A stretch of DNA of 64,000 nucleotides from Micromonospora parathelypteridis (GCF_014201145.1 NZ_JACHDP010000001.1:2852001-2916000); one strand, 5' to 3'; shown: positions 1 through 9,072, counted from the first letter of the stretch. Made by a program: numbers and translations. Notes: generated by a model from the sequence alone, not told the origin.

Positions 1-231
1 GATGACCGGCAACACCCGGGCGACCTCGGTCGCGGCGTCGATCCGCTCAGCGCCCGGGCGGGTCGACTCACCGCCGATGTCGACCAGGTGCGCGCCAGCG
101 TCGCGGAGACGGACGCCATGTCCGACAGCCGAGTCGAGGTCGGCGTACCGTCCGCCGTCGGAGAAGGAGTCCGGTGTGACGTTGAGGACGCCCATCACCA
201 CCGGGCCCGAAGCCCGCACCAGATCGGTCAC
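1..231 (-). CDS. folP: Dihydropteroate synthase, N-terminal part (runs off window)
   Basis: This is the first 77 codons of FolP, which condenses 6-hydroxymethyl-dihydropterin diphosphate with p-aminobenzoate in cytosolic folate synthesis. The family signature MGVLNVTPDSFSDGG lies at about residues 13-27, and VDIGGESTRPGA follows about 30 residues later. The start chosen is the GTG at 231 (VTDLVRASGP...), which leaves the usual short lead before the signature; no strong ribosome site decides it. The rest of the gene, and probably folB and folK, lie outside the window. In M. tuberculosis folP1 directly follows folE; here folE is 13 kb away on the same strand, separated by mostly plus-strand genes. 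Confidence 0.93.
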   Translation of the reverse strand, partial: MTDLVRASGPVVMGVLNVTPDSFSDGGRYADLDSAVGHGVRLRDAGAHLVDIGGESTRPGAERIDAATEVARVLPVI

Positions 232-587
232 GACTAGACGGTACCGGTCGCGGCAGCGGCGCTTACCGACCCGGGTCGGCTCGCATCACCATCCCTGACG
301 TGCTCATTGGAACAGGTGTACGATCGGTCATCCGGGCAGCATCGGGCAGCCCCTTCGCGGCTTGTCGCAATCCGGGGCGGCCCGTACGCTTTGGAATTGG
401 CCAGCATCGAGATGGCGAAGCTTGGAGGGAGGGCCGAAGCGGGGAAAAACCGCCCAAACCTCGCCACGCTCTGTGGTGAGTAACGAACACAGGGTCAAGA
501 TCGCTGCGCCCTGTGGAGCACTTTTCCCGCCAGGCTCGCCTATTGCACCGCCGCGGCACCGCCGGCCGCGCTATGGGGAGGTTTCCA
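232..587. other. Intergenic region upstream of folP and the secretion-like operon
   Basis: This 356-base divergent region between folP and the plus-strand operon shows no convincing gene in any frame. It should hold promoters in both directions, but no clear -10/-35 pair was found. The most obvious structure is a perfect 7-base inverted repeat at 488-515, listed separately, about 70 bases before the first operon start. Confidence 0.5.
488..515. promoter_or_regulatory. Inverted repeat upstream of the secretion-like operon
   Basis: CACAGGG (488-494) is mirrored exactly by CCCTGTG (509-515) across a 14-base spacer. It sits 73 bases before the first start of the operon at 588. It could be an operator or a leader hairpin in the 5' untranslated region. 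No T-run follows, so a simple terminator is less likely. No regulator is assigned. Confidence 0.35.
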
Positions 588-902
588 GTGATCGCCTTCG
601 AGCTCATGGAGACGGCGTCGTCCGGCGTCGCCCACGCGCTCTCCACTCTGGCGTCGACTCCGCTCGCCGAGCCGGCACCGAAGGGGATCGACACCAACAG
701 TGTCGTCACCTTCTTCGCCAGCAAGATCGCGCCGATCCTGCTCGCCGTCCTGGGCGTCATCTTCATCGGCCGTGCCAGCCGGGGCGAGATCTCCAAGGTG
801 CTGACCAGTTCCGCGATCGCCATCGTCGGGCTCGCCTTCATCGCGGGCGCGGCAACACTCTTCTTCGTCGGCGATTACCTGATCGACCTCATCTTCGAAT
901 AG
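588..902 (+). CDS. Small two-helix membrane protein, VirB2/TrbC-like candidate
   Basis: A 104-residue protein starting at GTG 588, chosen because GGGGAG at 575-580 is well placed; an in-frame ATG at 573 overlaps that site. It has a short hydrophilic lead, then two hydrophobic helices at about residues 42-62 and 70-95, joined by a short loop with charged residues (GRASRGE). Size, topology and first place in a type IV-like cluster are like the VirB2/TrbC pilin-type subunits of Gram-positive conjugation systems. This is inference from architecture and context, since such small proteins carry no diagnostic motif. It is followed closely by the PrgI-like gene. Confidence 0.6.
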   Translation: MIAFELMETASSGVAHALSTLASTPLAEPAPKGIDTNSVVTFFASKIAPILLAVLGVIFIGRASRGEISKVLTSSAIAIVGLAFIAGAATLFFVGDYLIDLIFE

Positions 903-915
903 GCGCGTTCACCAG

Positions 916-1278
916 ATGCGGCTGCGCACCGACGACGACATCTACCGGGCCCGCCTGGTCTACCTCGGGCCGCCCGGTTACACCCTTCCGGTCCACCTGC
1001 CCTACGCCCAGTACGGGCTCTTCATGCTGCTGGTCCCCCTCTACATGTTCATCCACTGGCTGTTCACGTTGACGGTCGAGCTCTTCCCCGCCTGGGAGAT
1101 CGCGCTCGCCATCGTGACCACGTCGTTCATCTTCCGGCACGTCGACCCCGATCGGCCGGCGCGGGTGGTCATCCGCACCGCGCTGACCGACTGGCGACGC
1201 ACCCGGGAGCCGGCGATCGAGCAGCGCGACCCGCGCCTGGTCGGCAGCCGGATCAGGATCCGGGAGGAGCTGGCATGA
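916..1278 (+). CDS. PrgI/VirB3-like membrane protein of a type IV-like system
   Basis: A 120-residue protein from ATG 916. It has a soluble N-terminus, a pair of hydrophobic stretches at about residues 37-57 and 59-77, and a basic C-terminal tail ending DPRLVGSRIRIREELA. The pattern (short N-terminus, hairpin of two helices, directly before a VirB4-type ATPase) is that of PrgI and VirB3 proteins, which anchor VirB4 at the membrane in conjugation machines. No strong Shine-Dalgarno is visible, which suggests translation coupled to the upstream gene ending 13 bases earlier. The family call is by context plus topology. Confidence 0.6.
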   Translation: MRLRTDDDIYRARLVYLGPPGYTLPVHLPYAQYGLFMLLVPLYMFIHWLFTLTVELFPAWEIALAIVTTSFIFRHVDPDRPARVVIRTALTDWRRTREPAIEQRDPRLVGSRIRIREELA

Positions 1279-1348
1279 CCGGGCGTACGCCGATTGGTCC
1301 GTCGTACTACGCGGGTAACAGCCTGCCGCCAGTCACTAAGGCGGTCGC

Positions 1349-4300
1349 ATGAGTCGCTCTTCCACGCCGGGTTCCCCGGCCGGCCACCCGGCCGTGCCGG
1401 CAAGTCACCGTGCGCAGTCATACGGCTACACCGGCGCCGAGGACGAGGACGAGGTCGCGCTCGATCCTGCGCTGGTGACGTCGCCCGGCCACGGTGCGGT
1501 CGGCGTGTTCCAGGCACCCCGGCCGGTCCCCCGCCGGACGCCACCCGCCGAGCCCACCGCGGTGTCGGCCGGCGAGAACGCCGACATCGACTCTCCCTTC
1601 CTGGACCTGTTCGGCGGGGCACGGCCCGGCGCGGCGCGAGCCGTCTCGGCCGGTCCGAGCACCCGGGAGCAGCCGGCGATCCCACAGCAGCCGCCACCCG
1701 CAGCCGGCCCGGCCCCAGGCCGGCCGATTCCCGAACTGGAACCACCGTGGACGCCCGACGACCGGCCCGGCAGCGGTCGCCGGCCCGTCGAGCCGCGACA
1801 CGGGGGCGGCCACCCGGCCAGCGAGTCCCGGGTGCCGCATCAGGCCGGCGATCGCCTGCCGATGCTCCGTCCACCGGCCGAGGCCGACCCGACCGCCGCC
1901 GCGCCGCCGCCGGCGACCACCGGTCCCACCAGCCGCCCAGCCAGCACCGCGCCGGGCAACGGCTCCACGGCTACGCCGGCAGGCCGGCCGACGACACAAG
2001 CCAGCCGGCCGACAGCATCGGCGGAGCCGTTGGCCAGCACCGCACCCCCGGAGCGGCCGGCTCTGGAGCGCACCGCGCGCCGGACCACCAACACGGAGCG
2101 ACCCCGGGGCGCCGACACCGAGCCGACCGGGCGGCAGCTCGCCCCACCCCGACAGCGTGCCGCGAGCCGACCGGACCGACCGACCAAACCGACGCGCATC
2201 CGCGCCCCGAAGATCAAATTTGGGGATCGGGACCCATCGGTCGAGCTGGCCATCACCGAGATCGCCGGTCACCTGACCTTCACACCCAACACCGTCACCG
2301 CGTGGTACTGGCTGCCCGAGGTCCGCTGGGCGTTCCGTCCGGACGCGGAGCGCGAGGCGCTGCTGTCGGCGATCTCCGAGCAGTACGCCGGCCTGGCCGG
2401 CTTCCGGCTGCACCTGCGTCGCACCACACGGCCGTTCCCCGCCGACGAGTGGGCGCGCACCATCGACGCACACACTTCCGCACCGCTCGCCGACGTGCCC
2501 GGCACCACCGGCTGGGCTGATCACCTGGTCGCCGCCCAGCGCCACCTGATGGCGGTCAACCACGCTGAGGGCCAGACCTACCTGGGCGTCACCTTCGCCC
2601 GCCGGTCCCTCGGCGACTCGCTCACCGAACGGTTGCTGCGCAGCTTCGGCCGGGGCACCGCCGAGGGCGAGCGCCGCAAGCTGGGTCGCACCGTGGAGCA
2701 GTTCGACGAGGTCCTCGGCGCGTTCGGCATGCGAGGCCGGCGGGTCACCGCGCAGGAGCTCGAGTGGCTGCTCTACCGCTCGGTGGCCCTCTGCATGGCG
2801 CCGCCGGGCACACTCTCCCCGGTGACCGACGGGCGCTGGGAACGCGGCGACCTGCTCGCCCTGACCGAGCAGGTCGAGCGCTACCGCACCCCGTACGGCT
2901 CGACGGTGAAGCTGGTCAACCGGATGACCGGCGAGGAGCGGCACGTGGCCGTGCTCGCCGTCGGCCGGATGGAGCCGCTGGAGATCCCGGAACGGCACGA
3001 ACCCTGGCTGCACTTCCACGAGCGGCTGCCCTGGCCGATGGAGATCTCCACCCGCGTCGACATCCTCGGCTCCAACGACTCCTTCCGAAATCTCGAACAC
3101 CGGCTGCGGATGATCCGCTCGCAACAGCTCGACTATGCCGAGCACGGCATCGACGCACCCCCGGAGCTGGAGCGACTGGCCAAGCGCGCGCTGGTGATCG
3201 GCGACGAGATGACCACCGGCCTGCCGGTCGACTCGGCCCGCGCACACGGCTGGCACCGGATCGCCGTCGGCGGCCGGACCAGGGAGGAATGCCTGGAGCG
3301 GGCCCGCCGGCTCATCCAGCTCTACTCCCGGGAACTGCGCATCTCGCTGCAGCACCCGAAGAACCAGGACTGGCTGGCCCGCGAGTTCATCCCTGGCGAA
3401 CCGATCGCCAACACCGGCTACGTCCGCCGCATGCCGGTGCCGTTGCTGGCGGCCGCGCTCCCCCAGGCGGCATCGAACGTGGGTGACCGGCGGGGCGACC
3501 TGATCGGCCGGACCGCCGGCACCTGCCGCCGCCCGGTCTTCCTCGACCTGCACTTCCCCATGGAGGTCCGGGAGCGCTCCGGGCTCGCGGTCTTCGTTGC
3601 CGAACCGGGCGGTGGCAAGTCGACCCTGCTCGGCGCGCTTGGCTACCTGGCGGCCCGCAGAGGTGTCCAGGTGACCCTGCTCGACCCGTCCGGGCCGCTG
3701 GCCCGACTCTGCGCGATGCCGGAGCTGCGACCGTACTCCCGGGTGTTGAACCTGACCGGCTCGGAGCACGGCACCCTGGCGCCCTACTCGCTCATTCCCA
3801 CGCCACTGCGTACCGAATTCGCTGCCGGGGCGTCCGGTGACCGCGAGTTCGAGATCGCGGTCTCCAACGCGCGGGCCGAGCGGCGGATGCTGGTCCAGGA
3901 CATCTGCATGATGCTCGTGCCGCCGCAGGTGGCCCGGGAGGCGTCAACCGCCACGCTGTTCCGGCACGCCGTCCGCCAGGTACCCGCCGAGGAGACATCC
4001 ACGTTGGACGACGTGGTGAGCTGCCTCGGTCGCCTCGACGACGACACCGGCAAGGAGCTCGCCAACCTCCTGCTGGACACCGCCGAGATGCCACTGGCGA
4101 TGCTCTTCTTCGGGCGGCCACCGGAGGGGCTGCTCGGCGCCGACGCCGCACTCACCGTGATCACCATGGCCGGGCTGCGGTTGCCCGACCTCAAGATCGA
4201 GCGTGAGTACTGGTCGGCCGAGGAGGCACTGGCCCTGCCGATGCTGCACACCGCGCACCGGCTCGCCGTTCGCCGCTGCTACGGCGGCTCGATGTCGTCC

Positions 4301-4777
4301 CGCAAGCTTGTCGGCCTGGACGAGGCGCACTTCATGGAGGGCTGGCGGTCCGGACGCTCGTTCCTGGTCCGACTCGCCCGCGACTCCCGCAAATGGAACC
4401 TCGCCGCGCTGGTCGCCTCGCAGAACCCCCGCGACATCCTCGGCCTCGACGTGCAGAACCTGGTCTCCACCGTCTTCGTCGGCCGGATCGCCGAAGACGC
4501 CGAGATCGCCTCCGAAGCACTGCGGCTGCTGCGGGTGCCGGTCAACGACGGGTACGAGGCAACACTCGCCTCGCTCTCCGCTGCCGACACCAGCTCGGCC
4601 AACCGCCTCGGCTTCCGCGAGTTCGTGATGCGCGACGTTGACGGCCGCGTGCAGAAGGTCCGAGTCGACGTCTCGTACGTCGAAGGGCTGCTGGACCACC
4701 TCGACACGACGCCCGCCGCGATCGCCGCAGCGGCCGGAGTGCTCCCGAGCATCCCCCTGCCGGATCTGGAGGCGTGA
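1349..4777 (+). CDS. VirB4-like secretion ATPase with long disordered N-terminus
   Basis: A 1142-residue protein. Residues 1 to about 280 are rich in Pro, Ala, Arg and Thr and look disordered. The globular part follows, with a Walker A motif AEPGGGKSTLL (Lys757) and a Walker B motif LVGLDEAHFM (Asp991-Glu992). Spacing and the DEAH-type Walker B match VirB4/TraC-type ATPases, the hexameric motors that power type IV secretion and pilus assembly at the inner face of the membrane. The start ATG at 1349 follows a usable AAGGCGG. It lies directly after the PrgI-like gene and one base before the VirB6-like gene, the usual order in Gram-positive conjugation operons. The proline-rich extension is not part of the core family. 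Confidence 0.82.
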   Translation: MSRSSTPGSPAGHPAVPASHRAQSYGYTGAEDEDEVALDPALVTSPGHGAVGVFQAPRPVPRRTPPAEPTAVSAGENADIDSPFLDLFGGARPGAARAVSAGPSTREQPAIPQQPPPAAGPAPGRPIPELEPPWTPDDRPGSGRRPVEPRHGGGHPASESRVPHQAGDRLPMLRPPAEADPTAAAPPPATTGPTSRPASTAPGNGSTATPAGRPTTQASRPTASAEPLASTAPPERPALERTARRTTNTERPRGADTEPTGRQLAPPRQRAASRPDRPTKPTRIRAPKIKFGDRDPSVELAITEIAGHLTFTPNTVTAWYWLPEVRWAFRPDAEREALLSAISEQYAGLAGFRLHLRRTTRPFPADEWARTIDAHTSAPLADVPGTTGWADHLVAAQRHLMAVNHAEGQTYLGVTFARRSLGDSLTERLLRSFGRGTAEGERRKLGRTVEQFDEVLGAFGMRGRRVTAQELEWLLYRSVALCMAPPGTLSPVTDGRWERGDLLALTEQVERYRTPYGSTVKLVNRMTGEERHVAVLAVGRMEPLEIPERHEPWLHFHERLPWPMEISTRVDILGSNDSFRNLEHRLRMIRSQQLDYAEHGIDAPPELERLAKRALVIGDEMTTGLPVDSARAHGWHRIAVGGRTREECLERARRLIQLYSRELRISLQHPKNQDWLAREFIPGEPIANTGYVRRMPVPLLAAALPQAASNVGDRRGDLIGRTAGTCRRPVFLDLHFPMEVRERSGLAVFVAEPGGGKSTLLGALGYLAARRGVQVTLLDPSGPLARLCAMPELRPYSRVLNLTGSEHGTLAPYSLIPTPLRTEFAAGASGDREFEIAVSNARAERRMLVQDICMMLVPPQVAREASTATLFRHAVRQVPAEETSTLDDVVSCLGRLDDDTGKELANLLLDTAEMPLAMLFFGRPPEGLLGADAALTVITMAGLRLPDLKIEREYWSAEEALALPMLHTAHRLAVRRCYGGSMSSRKLVGLDEAHFMEGWRSGRSFLVRLARDSRKWNLAALVASQNPRDILGLDVQNLVSTVFVGRIAEDAEIASEALRLLRVPVNDGYEATLASLSAADTSSANRLGFREFVMRDVDGRVQKVRVDVSYVEGLLDHLDTTPAAIAAAAGVLPSIPLPDLEA

Positions 4778-4778
4778 C

Positions 4779-6731
4779 ATGGCTGGGGCCCGGGCAAGGA
4801 TCACGTCGTTCCTGCTCGCCCTCGGCGTACTGGCCGTGGCGACCCTCAGCTGGCCGCTGATCGGTGCAGAGGCCGCAGCCGCCGCACCTCCCGTCGCGCA
4901 GGTCCGCGCCGACCTCTGCACCACCGCCGAGTGGCAGGCCGACTTCCGGGCCTGCGTAGGAAAACTGCAAGCGGTCAGCGAGGACGAGGTCAAGTGCCGA
5001 AACGCACCGACCCCGGGTACGCCGGACTCCGGCCTCGCCGGCTGGTTCGCAGGCCGCCCAGATTCCGCCAAGGAGCTTGGGCCGAAAGGGCTCTACAGCG
5101 ACTACGGCTACGCAGGCTACAGCTACCCGACGTACGACATACCGGGCGGCTGCGCGTCGTCTGTCCTGCATCCGGACTACAAGTTCACCACGACCGTGGC
5201 GAACGGGGAGTTCATGATCGCAACTGCGATCGTGGGGGCCTCAAACGCGCTGCGAGAGCGGGCCTGGGATCCGCGCTCGATGTGGGGTTGGGCGGACCCA
5301 CTGGTCGAGCAGGCGACCAAGGCCGTGTACCAGAAGGTGTTCAGTGTCTTCGGCATCGTCACCTTGTGCGTGGTGGGGCTGTACCTCCTCTGGCGCTCCC
5401 GCCAGTCCGATATGAGCAACGCGATGACCACCGCGGGCTGGGCGCTGCTGGTGATGGTCGCGGTTACGGCGCTCGCCGCTTGGCCGGTCAAGTCGGCGAA
5501 CATTGCCGACGGCACGTTGGTCACCACGTTGGGCGTGGTGCACGACGCCGTGGGTCCCGCAGCCCGGGACACCCCCCCAGACGAGTGCGACGATCCAACC
5601 CCCGGAGCTTGTAAGGACAACCGCCCGCCCGCCGTGCGAGCCAGCGACACCGCCACCGAGGCGATGCTCTACCGGAATTGGCTCCGAGGTGTCCTCGGCT
5701 CGGCCGACAGCGAGACCGCCCGCAAGTACGGCCCGGCGCTCTACGACGCCAAGTCGCTCTCCTGGGACGAGGCCGAGAAGCTGCGCGCCAACCCGGCCAC
5801 CCGTGACGCGACGATCAAGGCCAAGCAGCAGCAGTGGGCGCGGGTGGCCCAGCAGATCCAGACCGAGGATCCGGAGGCGTACGAGTACCTCCAGGGAGTC
5901 CGGGACATGGACCGGGTTGGCGCGGGGTTCATCGCGGTGCTGGCCGCGGTGCTCTTCGCCATGTTTGACCTGACGGCGTCGTTGCTGGTTCTGCTGGGCT
6001 TCCTGATCTTCCGGTGGGCGGTGATCGCGGCACCCATCCTGGGTACGGTCGGTCTACTCCGGCCGGCCAGCGCCGGGCTGCGGCGGTTGGCGAACGCCGT
6101 GGTCGCCGCAGTCTTCAACATCGCCATCTTCGGCACCGGGGCCGCCATCTACCTGTTCGCGGTCGACCTGATCATGAGCACTCCGACCCTGCCGGGTTGG
6201 CTCCAGGTGGTGCTGGTCTGGCTGTGCGGCGTGGTCGGCTGGCTGCTGCTACGTCCGTACCGGCGGATCACCCAGCTCGGCGGGAAGGACAGCAGCGAGG
6301 CGGTCAGCTCGGCTGGGTCCTGGCACCGCCGGTTCTTCCGTGACATGCGGACGGCCGCACGACTGGACGTGGCCGAGCCGGGCGGCACGGCGGAGCCGGT
6401 GGGCGGACGGCGCCGGTCGCCGGACGCGGAGCAGACCCGGCTGCGTCCGGAGGCGCGGAGGGAAGATCCGGTCTCGACGCCGACCGCACCGGTCGAGGGC
6501 CAACGCGACAGGGGCCGGCCGGACGGCCGGGAACACACCGATGAGACGCCGACGGAGAAGACCGGCGGCCGTGGTCGTCCGGTCCCGCCCCAGCCCCGGC
6601 GGCGACAGCCGGCTACGTGGACCGAGCCGGACGTGCCGGCCGAGAACCCGTCGTTCGCGGTGTACCGACCAGGTTCCACCGAGCGTGCGCCGGACCGGAC
6701 CGGACCGCGGGTGCGCTCAGAGGCGCGGTGA
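4779..6731 (+). CDS. VirB6/TrbL-like polytopic membrane protein
   Basis: A 650-residue protein with start ATG at 4779, one base after the VirB4-like stop. Residues 1-36 form a signal peptide or signal anchor. An exported segment with several cysteines follows, then hydrophobic helices at about 186-205, 219-238, 384-428 (probably two), 441-467 and 474-494. A hydrophilic Pro/Arg-rich cytoplasmic tail of about 155 residues ends the protein. This topology and position next to a VirB4-type ATPase fit VirB6/TrbL channel components of type IV systems. There is no catalytic motif, so the call rests on topology and neighbours. The stop overlaps the next start as GTGA. Confidence 0.65.
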   Translation: MAGARARITSFLLALGVLAVATLSWPLIGAEAAAAAPPVAQVRADLCTTAEWQADFRACVGKLQAVSEDEVKCRNAPTPGTPDSGLAGWFAGRPDSAKELGPKGLYSDYGYAGYSYPTYDIPGGCASSVLHPDYKFTTTVANGEFMIATAIVGASNALRERAWDPRSMWGWADPLVEQATKAVYQKVFSVFGIVTLCVVGLYLLWRSRQSDMSNAMTTAGWALLVMVAVTALAAWPVKSANIADGTLVTTLGVVHDAVGPAARDTPPDECDDPTPGACKDNRPPAVRASDTATEAMLYRNWLRGVLGSADSETARKYGPALYDAKSLSWDEAEKLRANPATRDATIKAKQQQWARVAQQIQTEDPEAYEYLQGVRDMDRVGAGFIAVLAAVLFAMFDLTASLLVLLGFLIFRWAVIAAPILGTVGLLRPASAGLRRLANAVVAAVFNIAIFGTGAAIYLFAVDLIMSTPTLPGWLQVVLVWLCGVVGWLLLRPYRRITQLGGKDSSEAVSSAGSWHRRFFRDMRTAARLDVAEPGGTAEPVGGRRRSPDAEQTRLRPEARREDPVSTPTAPVEGQRDRGRPDGREHTDETPTEKTGGRGRPVPPQPRRRQPATWTEPDVPAENPSFAVYRPGSTERAPDRTGPRVRSEAR

Positions 6732-7285
6732 CGGCGATGCGACGGGCCCTGGAGTTCCTCTTCACCCGGGCGCTGCGGTCCCGGCTGGGGGTGGCGCTGG
6801 TGATCGCGGTGCTCATCTTCGGCGTGATCGGGGCGGCTCGGCTGGTCTCCGGCCCGGCCGACCCGGCGGACGGGTTGAGCAGCCGCCCGAACCGGCCGAT
6901 CACCACCGTGGACCCGACCGCCGGTGATGATGGCGTGACCTCCACCGAGGCTCCGCCGTCGCCGGTCACCGCACCGGGTGCCCGCACACCAGAGCAGACC
7001 GCCGACCGGTTCACCGCGGCCTGGCTGGGCCGCCCCGGAATGACCGCCGAGCAGTGGCAGGCCGGACTGCGGCCGTTGTCGACCCCGGCGCTGACCGAGA
7101 AGCTGGCCGGCGCCGAGCCGGGCGGCGTGCCGGCCGAGGCGGTCAGCGGTCCGCCGTCCGTGCGATCGCGTACCGAGACGTTCGTCGAGGTGCTGCTGCC
7201 CCTCGACACCGGTCGGCTCCGGCTCGAGCTGGTTGCCGCGCAGGGCAGCTGGCTGGTCGACGTGGTCGATTGGGAGCGGCAATGA
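6728..7285 (+). CDS. Single-pass membrane protein, VirB8/TcpC-like candidate
   Basis: A 185-residue protein. The GTG at 6728 overlaps the previous stop (GTGA) with AGAGG just upstream; an ATG at 6737 is the alternative. A single membrane helix lies near residues 21-38 after a basic N-terminus. It is followed by a Pro/Thr-rich linker and then an outside domain of about 100 residues (TPEQTADRFTAAWLGR ... GSWLVDVVDWE). The ending, predicted strands with a Trp-Leu-Val-Asp pattern, resembles NTF2-like folds such as VirB8 and TcpC, which bridge the membrane in conjugation systems. The fold is inferred and not proven. It overlaps the downstream hydrolase gene by four bases. Confidence 0.55.
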   Translation: MTAMRRALEFLFTRALRSRLGVALVIAVLIFGVIGAARLVSGPADPADGLSSRPNRPITTVDPTAGDDGVTSTEAPPSPVTAPGARTPEQTADRFTAAWLGRPGMTAEQWQAGLRPLSTPALTEKLAGAEPGGVPAEAVSGPPSVRSRTETFVEVLLPLDTGRLRLELVAAQGSWLVDVVDWERQ

Positions 7286-8457
7286 CCACCGGTCGAGCAG
7301 CCGGCGCTGTCCGCCGGCCGCTGCGGGTGGGCGTGATCGCCGCGATACTCACCGGGGTGCTGTTCCTGCTCTGCTGCACCGGCGGCACCGCCGCTTTCTT
7401 CCTCAGTGGGCTCGGCGGCGACCCGGAGAACGGGGACACCCTCGCGGGCTGGGGTTGCGGCCCGGTCCGTCCGGTGGACATCGCCGCCGAGCTGCCACGG
7501 TTCACCGAGTACGGCGACGCGCAGGTCCGCAACGCGGCGATCATCATCAAGGTCGGCCAGGACCTGGGGGTGCCCTCGCGCGGCTGGGTGATCGCCCTGG
7601 CCACCGCGATGCAGGAGTCCGCCCTGCGCAACCTGGCGAACAGCACGGTCCCCGAGTCTCTGGCCCTGCCGCACGAGGGCGTCGGCGCCGACCACGACTC
7701 GCTGGGCCTGTTCCAGCAGCGGCCGGGATGGGGCTCGGTCGCCGAACGACTGACCCCCGCCTACGCGGCCCGGAAGTTCTACGAGAAGCTGGTCAAGGTG
7801 CCGAGCTGGCAGCGTCGTCCGCTGAGTGTGGTGGCGCAGCAGGTTCAGATCAGCGCCTACCCGGATGCGTACGCCAAGCACGAGGAGTTGGCGAGCAAGC
7901 TCGTGGACGCGCTGGCCGGCGGTGCGGCTCGCACCGTCGAGATCAACGGTAAGGCGGTGTGCGATGCGGCCGAGCGTGGTGAGATCGCCGCGTCCGGCTG
8001 GACTGCACCCATCTCTGGCGACGTCGGCTCCGGCTTTCGAACCGCCAGCCGACCCGGCCACGACGGGGTGGACATCGGGGCAACCAAGGGCACCGAGATC
8101 CGTGCCGCAGCGGCCGGCCGTGTGTTGGTGGCCCGCTGCGACCCAGACAACAGTCGCCGGCAGGATTGCGACGTGGACGGATATCCGGACAAGGGCGGCT
8201 GCGGTTGGTTCGTCGACCTGCTGCACGCCGGCGGCTACATCACCCGCTACTGCCACATGGTGGTCCAGCCCCGGGTGACACCCAATCAGATCGTGCCGGC
8301 CGGCCAGGTGATCGGACAGGTCGGCAGCAGCGGCAACTCGTCCTGCCCGCACCTGCACTTCGAGGTGCACCTGCGCAAGGACCGGACCAGCCGGGGTGCA
8401 ATAGACCCGATTCCGTTCATGCGCGAGCGGGGCGCCCCGCTGCGCGCCGCGGAATGA
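7282..8457 (+). CDS. Bifunctional cell-wall hydrolase: transglycosylase-like plus M23 endopeptidase
   Basis: A 391-residue membrane-anchored protein whose ATG at 7282 overlaps the preceding stop. One membrane helix lies at about residues 14-36. A lysozyme-like region follows at about 70-210, with IALATAMQESAL and the catalytic-type Glu near residue 113, then DHDSLGLFQQRPGWGS. The C-terminal domain is a LytM/M23 metallo-endopeptidase with GHDGVDIG (His260, Asp264) and PHLHFEVH (His357, His359), which bind zinc. Such two-domain hydrolases open the peptidoglycan for type IV machines in Gram-positive bacteria (the VirB1 role). Both catalytic motifs look intact, so activity is likely. Confidence 0.85.
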   Translation: MTTGRAAGAVRRPLRVGVIAAILTGVLFLLCCTGGTAAFFLSGLGGDPENGDTLAGWGCGPVRPVDIAAELPRFTEYGDAQVRNAAIIIKVGQDLGVPSRGWVIALATAMQESALRNLANSTVPESLALPHEGVGADHDSLGLFQQRPGWGSVAERLTPAYAARKFYEKLVKVPSWQRRPLSVVAQQVQISAYPDAYAKHEELASKLVDALAGGAARTVEINGKAVCDAAERGEIAASGWTAPISGDVGSGFRTASRPGHDGVDIGATKGTEIRAAAAGRVLVARCDPDNSRRQDCDVDGYPDKGGCGWFVDLLHAGGYITRYCHMVVQPRVTPNQIVPAGQVIGQVGSSGNSSCPHLHFEVHLRKDRTSRGAIDPIPFMRERGAPLRAAE

Positions 8458-8470
8458 GACCGCCACCGAC

Positions 8471-9070
8471 ATGACCGGACCGATGCCGGACCCGTTCGCC
8501 GACCAACCCGACTGGGCGCCTCGGCCGCCCCGCCCGATGGCCATCGTTCCCGCCACCGAGCGCGTGGAGTTGCGGGGGCGCCGCGTACTGGTCGGTCTGC
8601 CGGGGCTGGGTTGGCGGGGCGACCTGCGCGCGGACGACCGGGTGGTGCAGGGCGCGCGGACCTACGTGCCGGTGATCCCCGAGCACGAGTGGTACCGGGC
8701 CGAGGCCGACCAGGTCGAGGTGTTCGCGCCGCTGGTGCCGGTGGAGCGGGTCTGGGTGGAGACGGTCGGCAGCCGGTCAGGGTCGGAGGGCACCCGCGAA
8801 ACCGGCATCCGGTTGGTCTCGCTGGACGGTCCGGCACACCGGACCCCCACACCCGTCTTCGAGGCGGACGCCGTCACCGGACGCCGGGTGGTGCACGTCG
8901 AGGGCGGTCTGGAACACCGCCACCTACGAGCCGTCACCGAGACCTACTCAGGCGCCGAAGGCGACATCTGCGTGCGGATCACGCCCGAGGTGGAGTGGTA
9001 CCGCTGGGCCTGGCGCGGCCAGTCACCCACCACCTTGGAGGTCCCGGTCCACCTGTTGTGGATTGAGTGA
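8471..9070 (+). CDS. Uncharacterised 199-residue protein at the operon end
   Basis: A 199-residue soluble protein with no signal peptide or membrane segment. It is acidic and rich in Val, Glu, Arg and Trp, with two related-looking patches, HEWYRAEADQVEV and EVEWYRWAWRG, which may reflect an internal duplication of a small beta-rich unit. It starts 13 bases after the M23 gene and is probably co-transcribed with it, so a role as an accessory or adaptor of the type IV-like machine is possible. I do not recognise the family. It ends only two bases from the stop of the convergent gene at 9073. Confidence 0.65.
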   Translation: MTGPMPDPFADQPDWAPRPPRPMAIVPATERVELRGRRVLVGLPGLGWRGDLRADDRVVQGARTYVPVIPEHEWYRAEADQVEVFAPLVPVERVWVETVGSRSGSEGTRETGIRLVSLDGPAHRTPTPVFEADAVTGRRVVHVEGGLEHRHLRAVTETYSGAEGDICVRITPEVEWYRWAWRGQSPTTLEVPVHLLWIE

Positions 9071-9072
9071 CG

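Noticed and set aside
391..430. Possible -35/-10 pair (TTGGAA near 391)
   Set aside because: The partner hexamer is poor and the spacing does not fit well; it was not recorded as a promoter.
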